In this document: piece by piece, positions 59,181 through 64,000 of the stretch
Position numbering within the stretch: position 1 is the first letter of the stretch
Layout: each line of letters starts with the position of its first letter
Origin: Segatella copri
Lineage (GTDB): Bacteria > Bacteroidota > Bacteroidia > Bacteroidales > Bacteroidaceae
Assembly (NCBI RefSeq): GCF_026015625.1
Contig: NZ_JAPDVG010000001.1
Location: forward strand, 3,214,501-3,278,500
Reading direction: 5' to 3'
Length of the DNA: 64,000 nt
Notes under the pieces: model-generated
Told to the model about the DNA's origin: nothing
The model's database searches: none
Seen by the model: the letters and a program-made list of their open reading frames with translations, nothing else
Program-made: the position numbers and the translations under genes

Positions 59181-60467
59181 TCACTTCCTTGTTTGTCCAT
59201 TTCCTGTAATCAGCCACTTGTAGGTGGTAATTTCTTCTAGCGCCATTGGTCCGCGTGCTCCAAGCTTTTGGGTACTGATGCCAATTTCTGCGCCCAATCC
59301 GAACTGTGCGCCATCGGTGAAACTGGTTGGAGCATTCACATAAACGCAGGCTGCATCTACCATCGCCTGGAACTTTTTCTGGGCAGTTTCATTGTTGGAA
59401 ACAATGCTCTCGCTGTGTCCGCTTCCGTAAGTGGCGATATGGTCGAGTGCTTCATCTTCTGAAACCACGGCCTTGATTCCCATCTGCATGCTGAGCCATT
59501 CGGTGTTCCAGATACTCTTCACGTTGGCATCAGCCTCTTTCATCTTTGCATCGCTTTCCTCTGCCTTATATAATAAGGTGTCTGGATAGTGTCCCTTTAA
59601 GACTTCGTAAGCCTTGGCATCTGCATGAATCTTGGTTTGCTTCTCGGCGAGTCCTTCACAGAGGGCAGGGAGGTCGCTTAATCTGCTTTCGTGAATCAGC
59701 AAACAGTCGAGCGCATTGCATACGCTCACTCTTCGGCACTTGGCATTGGTGATGATGCGCTTGCCCATCTCCAGGTCGCCATCCTTGTCGAAGTAACAAT
59801 GTACCACACCGGCTCCGGTTTCGATAACCGGAACTTTGGCAGTATCACGGACGAAGTTGATGAGCTTCTTTCCTCCACGAGGAATGCAGAGGTCAATATA
59901 GCCCACGGCATTCAGCATTTCGCCGGTAGCTTCATGGGTAGCAGGGAGCAATGTAACAACATTCGGATCAATACCAAAAGTTATCAACACCCTGTGGATA
60001 AGTTCGACACCCGCTGAGTTTGAGGCGTTTGCATCCTTTCCACCTTTCAGTACGCACGCATTTCCACTCTTGAAACAGAGTGAGAAAACATCATAAGTCA
60101 CATTAGGACGAGCCTCGTAAATCATGCCGATAACTCCGAATGGAACGGCTACTCGCTGCAGATGCAAACCATTTTCGAGCGTCTTGTCTTTGAGAACTTT
60201 TCCGAGCGGTGAGGGCAGTGTACTGACGTGTCTCATATCCGAAGCAATATCCTGGAGTCGCTGCTCTGTGAGTTGCAATCGGTCGTAGAGCGGGTTCGCC
60301 TTGTCCATCTTCGCCAAGTCTTCTGCGTTCGCTGCAAGGAGCGCAGGAGTTTCTGCGATGATAGCGTCAGCCACCGCCTGCAGGATTTCATTACGTTGTT
60401 CATCAGTTAGCAAACCAAGTGTTTTGCTAGCTGCCTTCACTTTTTGGAAAGTCTCTTTCAGTTCCAT
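59181..60467 (-). CDS. proA: Gamma-glutamyl phosphate reductase
   Basis: 428 residues. Reduces glutamyl 5-phosphate to the semialdehyde in proline synthesis. Seen: [36 protein letters not shown], the catalytic Cys region [17 protein letters not shown], and the C-terminal [20 protein letters not shown]. First gene of a minus-strand pair with argF'-like; proB is not adjacent in the window. Confidence 0.97.
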   Translation of the reverse strand: MELKETFQKVKAASKTLGLLTDEQRNEILQAVADAIIAETPALLAANAEDLAKMDKANPLYDRLQLTEQRLQDIASDMRHVSTLPSPLGKVLKDKTLENGLHLQRVAVPFGVIGMIYEARPNVTYDVFSLCFKSGNACVLKGGKDANASNSAGVELIHRVLITFGIDPNVVTLLPATHEATGEMLNAVGYIDLCIPRGGKKLINFVRDTAKVPVIETGAGVVHCYFDKDGDLEMGKRIITNAKCRRVSVCNALDCLLIHESRLSDLPALCEGLAEKQTKIHADAKAYEVLKGHYPDTLLYKAEESDAKMKEADANVKSIWNTEWLSMQMGIKAVVSEDEALDHIATYGSGHSESIVSNNETAQKKFQAMVDAACVYVNAPTSFTDGAQFGLGAEIGISTQKLGARGPMALEEITTYKWLITGNGQTRK

Positions 60468-60537
60468 TCGCTATTTCCTTTCTTATTTTTATGATAAGAT
60501 ATTTTGTAATGTGTTACGAGTTCCCTCTTAACAACGG

Positions 60538-60545
60538 CAAAGGTA
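60538..60545 (-). promoter_or_regulatory. -7 promoter box of proA
   Basis: The minus strand reads TACCTTTG (CAAAGGTA on plus), matching TAnnTTTG. Confidence 0.6.
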
Positions 60546-60632
60546 AGCATAAATATCGGAAATTGCAAACTTTATGCAAGAAAAAGTGATGATTTTATAG
60601 ATAAATGTATAGTTATACGGAAAATGAGATTT

Positions 60633-60662
60633 AAAAAGGTCAGGCAGCGCCTGACCTTTTTG
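60633..60662. terminator. Bidirectional terminator-like hairpin at the end of the DUF1016 remnant
   Basis: AAAAAGGTCAGGC (60633 on) pairs with GCCTGACCTTTTT around AGC, a 13-bp perfect stem with A and T runs at the ends; works on both strands. Confidence 0.75.
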
Positions 60663-61045
60663 TAATGGTGCCTCCTTTGCATACCATTCACGTGCATTCT
60701 TGTCTTCTACTCGTATAAGACGCTCGTAATGAGACCAAGGAAGAAGGCGTAGTTAGAATTGGGCAGGCGGTGTCTGCCCTTTTTGAAAGTGCGGAGATAA
60801 TTCAGCAGGCAGTGCCTGTTGAATTGGATTGTTGAATTCCTCAGACACTGTCTGAAGAATTTGTAAGTCGTTGAACGTCAGATGGAATCTTTTGTAGTTG
60901 GCAATGTTCGTATATGAGATCCATTCCCGAATTCCTCTGTAAGAGCGGCCTAAGCGACCTCTATCACATGCTTTTCATATTCAGCACGTGATGCTCCGCT
61001 CTGTTCCACTATACGTTGTCCGATTTCATGTTGTTTAGTTGTCTG
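60657..61045 (-). pseudogene. Decayed DUF1016 (YhcG-type PDDEXK nuclease) gene, N-terminal part
   Basis: Minus-strand fragments in three frames fit one protein in order: QHEIGQRIVEQSGASRAEYE with KHVIEVA, stop, AALTEEFGNG; then ANYKRFHLTFNDLQILQTVS and EEFNNPIQQALPAELSP; then WSHYERLIRVEDKNAREWYA followed by KEA. The last segment (SWSHY...AREWY) is the DUF1016 signature. There are one stop, at least two frameshifts, no normal start, and the PDDEXK domain is missing. The internal LQTVSEEF/QQALPAEL repeats cause the DNA hairpins at 60761-60779, 60799-60825 and 60835-60861. Confidence 0.7.
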
Positions 61046-61274
61046 CTGTTACTCCATGCTCATAGAGATATTCTGGCGCAATATCGGCACCATTAGCCCA
61101 AAATATTGTTTGGTCTAATCCGAATTGAATGAACTTGTTTTTGTCTTTCAACTCGCTGAATGCTGGGTATTTTAAGAGCGAGGTTAAGTCAACCTTTTTC
61201 TTTACTCCGTCATTAAAAGTACAAAGAAGAGTATAATCTCCTAAGTAGTCTACATCTTTAATCGTTAAAATCAT
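61035..61274 (-). CDS. DUF2442 protein
   Basis: 79 residues: VDYLGDYTLLCTFNDGVKKK, DLTSLLKYPAFSELKDKNKF and IFWANGADIAPEYLYEHGVT, the usual DUF2442 pattern. Begins 13 bp after the DUF4160 gene, forming a pair often found together and suspected of being toxin-antitoxin-like; activity is not established. The 3' end abuts the decayed DUF1016 sequence. Confidence 0.88.
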   Translation of the reverse strand: MILTIKDVDYLGDYTLLCTFNDGVKKKVDLTSLLKYPAFSELKDKNKFIQFGLDQTIFWANGADIAPEYLYEHGVTADN

Positions 61275-61286
61275 AGTCTTTTGTTT

Positions 61287-61538
61287 TTATCGTTGTACTT
61301 TCTTTATTGTTTCTCCTCTTTGGGCTTTACCCCAAAGCTCCATGATTTCATCTTCATGTTCGTCGATAAAGTCATTAATCAGACGAATCGTCTTTGATTT
61401 AGCACGTCCTTCTACGATTCTGTCTTTGATAGTAATCGTAAAAGTACCTTCTCCACTTCGTACATGAATGTGCGGTGGATTATGGTCAAAGGCGTAAATG
61501 TAAATCAATATTCCTTGTATTACATATACTGCTCCCAT
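61287..61538 (-). CDS. DUF4160 protein
   Basis: 83 residues from the ATG at 61538. YIYAFDHNPPHIHVRSGEGT is the DUF4160 signature (H-N-P-P-H-I-H). The histidine-rich motif may bind metal. The gene pairs with DUF2442 downstream and has its own promoter. Confidence 0.88.
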   Translation of the reverse strand: MGAVYVIQGILIYIYAFDHNPPHIHVRSGEGTFTITIKDRIVEGRAKSKTIRLINDFIDEHEDEIMELWGKAQRGETIKKVQR

Positions 61539-61565
61539 ATTCCTTGTTTTTATATAATTATGGTG

Positions 61566-61573
61566 CAAAGATA
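61566..61573 (-). promoter_or_regulatory. -7 promoter box of the DUF4160/DUF2442 pair
   Basis: The minus strand reads TATCTTTG (CAAAGATA on plus), 28 bp upstream of the DUF4160 ATG. Confidence 0.6.
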
Positions 61574-61648
61574 GTGCTTTCTTTTGAAAAAAGCAATCTT
61601 TCTCTTCACTTTTTTCGATAAAAGTTTGGAGGTTTCGATATTATTTCT

Positions 61649-61656
61649 TATTTTTG
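61649..61656 (+). promoter_or_regulatory. -7 promoter box of the candidate RNA gene
   Basis: TATTTTTG fits TAnnTTTG, with TTTG at 61625-61628 at the right distance (20 bases between) for the -33 box. Confidence 0.6.
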
Positions 61657-61662
61657 CGGTGT

Positions 61663-61977
61663 CATATCCAAGCTGGAAGCCCTAAGGGTGGAGGCTAAGG
61701 GATTGATACATATACATAAAGGCGTACTGAACGCTTTGTGTTTGACGTGTTGGAACTTCGCAACTTCAAACTATTAGTCAAAAACAAAGTAACGAGGACG
61801 CCCCTGGGGTGTATTATATATATCCTAATTGTCGCTGTGTGCTAAAGCGCATGGCGCGATATGGTGTACTATATATTCACTTTTGCGTGGGGCTTTCAGC
61901 GTTGCTCGTTTCGACTAATAGGGCAATGCGAAGGCCTCAACACGTGGAACGGGCGACAGACTGGCTCCACGTTTTTG
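61663..61977 (+). ncRNA. Candidate structured non-coding RNA, about 310 nt
   Basis: No open frame of note. It has a promoter at the 5' end and a terminator at the 3' end (ACGTGGA 61942-61948 with TCCACGT 61966-61972, then T5). In between are several hairpins: GTTTGA/TCAAAC enclosing GTTG/CAAC near 61740-61772; ACGCCCC/GGGGTGT near 61799-61812; and an extended hairpin GGGGCTTTC A GCGTTGCTC (61889-61907) with GGGCAATGC GAAGGCCTC (61921-61938), all 18 pairs possible with four G-U pairs. Wobble pairs mean that the RNA, not the DNA, is conserved. The motif GGTGTAyTATATAT occurs twice (61808, 61863). No known family was recognised (not tmRNA, RNase P or SRP by their signature sequences). Confidence 0.5.
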
Positions 61978-62114
61978 TGTTTATGTGATAATAAACTTTT
62001 TGAAGCCAAAAGAAGCTAATGGCATATGAGGATGCTAATGGTATATAATGGATTGAAAAGTGAATTGAATATTCTAGCAAAGTTTGTCTTCATCTATTAA
62101 AGGAGATAAGTCAA

Positions 62115-62324
62115 ATGAAAAAGTGCTCAGATTTTAAAGGGTATAATCTTTCTGCTTATAGTTTCTTTTGTGATGAACTCCAGAAGAAGTTGAAGTATTC
62201 AAAGACTGATGATATTGACAAAGTGAAACTTGATGGGAAGTATACATTGAGTTTTACTAAGAATTCAGTTCTGATTGTCGATTTTTGTCGCCATTTGCGC
62301 AATTCTATAGTGCATGCAAGATAG
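62115..62324 (+). CDS. Short protein with RX4H (HEPN-like) end, probably a truncated remnant
   Basis: 69 residues. Helical (YSFFCDELQKKLKYSKTDDI) and ending VDFCRHLRNSIVHAR, where R-N-S-I-V-H is the RX4H active-site motif of HEPN ribonucleases and related Abi proteins. In longer relatives this motif is followed by further helices; here a TAG comes three codons after the motif His, and the DNA after it shows no clean frame. The gene may be a broken defence or toxin gene. Confidence 0.5.
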   Translation: MKKCSDFKGYNLSAYSFFCDELQKKLKYSKTDDIDKVKLDGKYTLSFTKNSVLIVDFCRHLRNSIVHAR

Positions 62325-62462
62325 GAAAATATAGAAGGGTCCTATTATATGAATGATGTGGGGCGAAATGGTAAAAGACTTCAGAGGGCTATGTAAAGGA
62401 AAAACTGGTGACAAGTTTTATAGGTAAATTGATTGTCGGTTATGAACATAATAATTAAAGAT

Positions 62463-62837
62463 ATGAAGAAATTGTTGTTATCTATGCTATTAGGAATGGC
62501 GAGCTTATTTGCTAATGCGATTACTTGGAATAGTAATTATATTAGCATTAGAATAGGGAATGGCGACTTTAGTGAATTGATAAAGTTGAAGACCGTAATA
62601 ACTTATACAAATCCTCCTGATTATAAAAAGGGGATTTATACGTTTAATACGGATGGGACGATTCTCAAATTATGGTTGACGAATATCAATCAGGATGGTG
62701 TTGTAGAAGCTTATGATTCTGAAAATAATATGTATTGGATTACGTTTACAAATTTGCCGAATTTTGGAATAGTAGCTATAATGTTGCATCGTTATGGTGA
62801 CGATAAATATTTTCTGTATGATTTGATGAAGAAGTAA
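62463..62837 (+). CDS. Small secreted protein of unknown function
   Basis: 124 residues from ATG 62463, set by the signal peptide MKKLLLSMLLGMASLFANA; the upstream frame start at 62433 would disrupt it. The mature part is beta-rich (ITWNSNYISIRIGNGDFSEL, YWITFTNLPNFGIVAIML). No family recognised. Two secreted proteins in a row suggest an accessory exported pair. Confidence 0.6.
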   Translation: MKKLLLSMLLGMASLFANAITWNSNYISIRIGNGDFSELIKLKTVITYTNPPDYKKGIYTFNTDGTILKLWLTNINQDGVVEAYDSENNMYWITFTNLPNFGIVAIMLHRYGDDKYFLYDLMKK

Positions 62838-62886
62838 TAACCATTTATTAATTTGTGTATTAAGTTAATTGTTAAACAATAAAATT

Positions 62887-63327
62887 ATGAAAAAAGTGTT
62901 ATTGGCGACTTTGTTCGCTGCGTTTTCGTTAGGCATGAGTGCTCAGGCTTTTGAGTATGTACCTTTGGATGCTAATACAGGACGTCCATTGGTTCCTAAT
63001 GTGCCTTCTGTTCCATCGGTACCTTCAATTCAATCTTATGGCTTTGGTGCTCCAACTCCACCAATATCTCAAACGAGTGTGGTTGGTGGGTATGTGAAAG
63101 CACAGGATGGAAGATTTGTGAGAGTCAAGATACGTGTTTGTGCTAGAATAGGTCAGTATGAAGGTCCTTATGTAGTAGCAGAATATCATTCTGGTGCTAG
63201 ACGTTGGATGAATAATGGCACGATTAGAGCTCAAAAAGTATCATTAGGTGATGGACAATTTATAGTAGATAATTTTGAATGGTTTGCTCTCACAGCTCTT
63301 TATGGGAAAGTATATTTCAACTATTAA
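62887..63327 (+). CDS. Small secreted protein with VPSVPSVPS run
   Basis: 146 residues from ATG 62887. Signal peptide ends at GMSAQA. A proline-rich stretch PNVPSVPSVPSIQSYG (about 37-52) is followed by a compact beta domain (GGYVKAQDGRFVRVKIRVCA, VVAEYHSGARRWMNNGTI). Similar signal and size to the preceding gene, but no sequence similarity. Function unknown. Confidence 0.6.
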   Translation: MKKVLLATLFAAFSLGMSAQAFEYVPLDANTGRPLVPNVPSVPSVPSIQSYGFGAPTPPISQTSVVGGYVKAQDGRFVRVKIRVCARIGQYEGPYVVAEYHSGARRWMNNGTIRAQKVSLGDGQFIVDNFEWFALTALYGKVYFNY

Positions 63328-63523
63328 TTTTAAATTCTTGGAGGAAGTTTCGAGGGTGTGTCATAGACTAATGGCACACCCTCTCATTTATGATACAACC
63401 TTTTGCTTACCAAAGAACAAACAAGTCGTCCATTGTTACTACCGACTGACCATCCCGAGCATAAGGATTGTCGGATAATCCCATGGTCATAATCATTGTA
63501 AGATGTACGGCTTTCTAGGAGAG

Positions 63524-63595
63524 AAATGTGCTTTAAACGTGCGGAATCTGTCTTTTTTAGACACATTCCGCACGTTTAAAGCACATTTTTTTGTT
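63524..63595. terminator. Strong 24-bp hairpin between convergent genes
   Basis: Perfect 24-bp arms 63524-63547 and 63565-63588 (containing GTGCTTTAAACGTGCGGAAT) with an inner TGTCT/AGACA stem, followed by T7 on the plus strand and preceded by AGAGAAA on the other. It would serve as a terminator. The arms are unusually long and perfect for a terminator and may belong to a dispersed element. The stretch 63328-63523 shows nothing else. Confidence 0.75.
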
Positions 63596-64000
63596 TATAT
63601 TCTCTTTAACCACAAATCCATGAATCTGTCGTAGATGATATAGCCTTTATTTGTCCTATATACCAATTCCTTGTCTTCTAGGACTTTTAGGGCAGCCTTT
63701 ACGCTGCTTGCTCCATTCAACTTGTGCTCCTTGATGAACTTGCCTGAGGTAGGCTGGGCAACAATGCTATCCTTGGCAATAGCCTTCAGAAGCGAGAACT
63801 GGTTCTCTGTGAAGAACTGAACCAGGTTTTCGAATTGAGGTTCCCTGCCTTGTAGGATGGAGAGTAAGGCGGCATTCACTTGCTCAATACAGTAAATGGT
63901 AAGCTCCGTTTCATAGAGGCGATTCATGATGCATTGAATATACCAGGTATGGCCATTAAACTGGTGGTAGATTTGTTCGAAAACATCCTTCGATAGATTA
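63595..64000 (-). CDS. C-terminal end of an AAA/STAND-type ATPase (partial)
   Basis: The minus-strand frame continues through the right edge, so the start is outside. The visible 134 residues read NLSKDVFEQIYHQFNGHTWY, IQCIMNRLYETELTIYCIEQ, and end in a winged-helix-like domain (TSGKFIKEHKLNGASSVKAA, LEDKELVYRTNKGYIIYDRF). They align with the end of the ATPase at 28532-29659 (YHHFDGITWYIQYVLNMLY; LGASTVQGAVKTLLDRDFI), so the genome carries at least two paralogues. Confidence 0.8.
   Translation of the reverse strand, partial: NLSKDVFEQIYHQFNGHTWYIQCIMNRLYETELTIYCIEQVNAALLSILQGREPQFENLVQFFTENQFSLLKAIAKDSIVAQPTSGKFIKEHKLNGASSVKAALKVLEDKELVYRTNKGYIIYDRFMDLWLKRI

Noticed and set aside
60761..60861. 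Row of regulatory hairpins with 3-base loops
   Set aside because: The hairpins come from repeated LQTVSEEF/QQALPAEL codons of the decayed DUF1016 gene; a regulatory role is not needed to explain them.
61663..61977. tmRNA, RNase P RNA or SRP RNA
   Set aside because: None of the signature sequences of these RNAs could be found on either strand; kept only as a candidate RNA of unknown type.

Overview
The window looks like a Bacteroidales chromosome, most likely Prevotella/Segatella of the copri type. The evidence is: many genes preceded by the Bacteroidetes -7 promoter word TAnnTTTG; two SusC/SusD (RagA/RagB-type) outer-membrane pairs; many lipoproteins with acidic residues after the lipobox Cys; an N-acyl-ornithine carbamoyltransferase of the Bacteroidetes type beside proA; and AT-rich intergenic DNA without strong Shine-Dalgarno sequences. 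The genus is inferred; no rRNA or tRNA gene is visible.

Layout. 1-16070: the 3' end of an AraC-type (probably hybrid two-component) regulator, then a long + strand locus: SusC, SusD, a DUF4843-like lipoprotein, a BACON-like lipoprotein, two leucine-rich-repeat lipoproteins, a subtilisin-family lipoprotein, a DUF1573-like protein and a lipocalin-like lipoprotein. It has no glycosidase and one surface protease, so it reads as a peptide-acquisition locus. 16116-17069: a ThiD/pyridoxal-kinase-like domain with lost catalytic motifs fused to an AraC DNA-binding domain. 17137-26730: a 9.6-kb mobilizable element bounded by 19-bp near-identical direct repeats. It carries two tyrosine recombinases, a DUF3408 protein, a candidate oriT, a MobC-like protein, a relaxase broken by one in-frame TGA, and low-GC cargo (C10 cysteine protease, lipoprotein). 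26889-28403: pdxS and pdxT. Removing the element would place the ThiD-AraC fusion about 245 bp upstream of pdxS on the same strand, so the fusion is a candidate vitamin B6 regulator.

28532-45641 is mostly housekeeping: an AAA ATPase, murF, folP-cdaA, pta-ackA, a KdgK-like sugar kinase, lpxH, a SufT-like gene, radC, a glycosyltransferase, efp, rpmH, a PASTA protein, an RluD-type synthase, ddl and an acyltransferase. 46067-52362 is a second SusC/SusD locus with a third lipoprotein. 53461-60467 holds a DUF6057-like membrane protein, a beta-propeller lipoprotein with a CxxCH motif, a RidA-like protein, and the argF'-like and proA genes. 60546-64000 is accessory: a decayed DUF1016 (YhcG-type) nuclease gene, a DUF2442/DUF4160 pair, a candidate structured RNA, an RX4H (HEPN-like) fragment, two small secreted proteins and the 3' end of a second AAA ATPase.

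Patterns that ordinary genes do not explain: (1) intergenic arrays of diverged units in strict 22-bp phase at four or more places; (2) a recurring module of tiny membrane proteins (73-79 aa plus 34-37 aa, ending in a TKxGxxWLxxL-like tail) at two places, overlooked because the peptides are so short; (3) the ThiD-AraC regulator cut off from pdxST; (4) the 300-nt RNA candidate near 61.7 kb.
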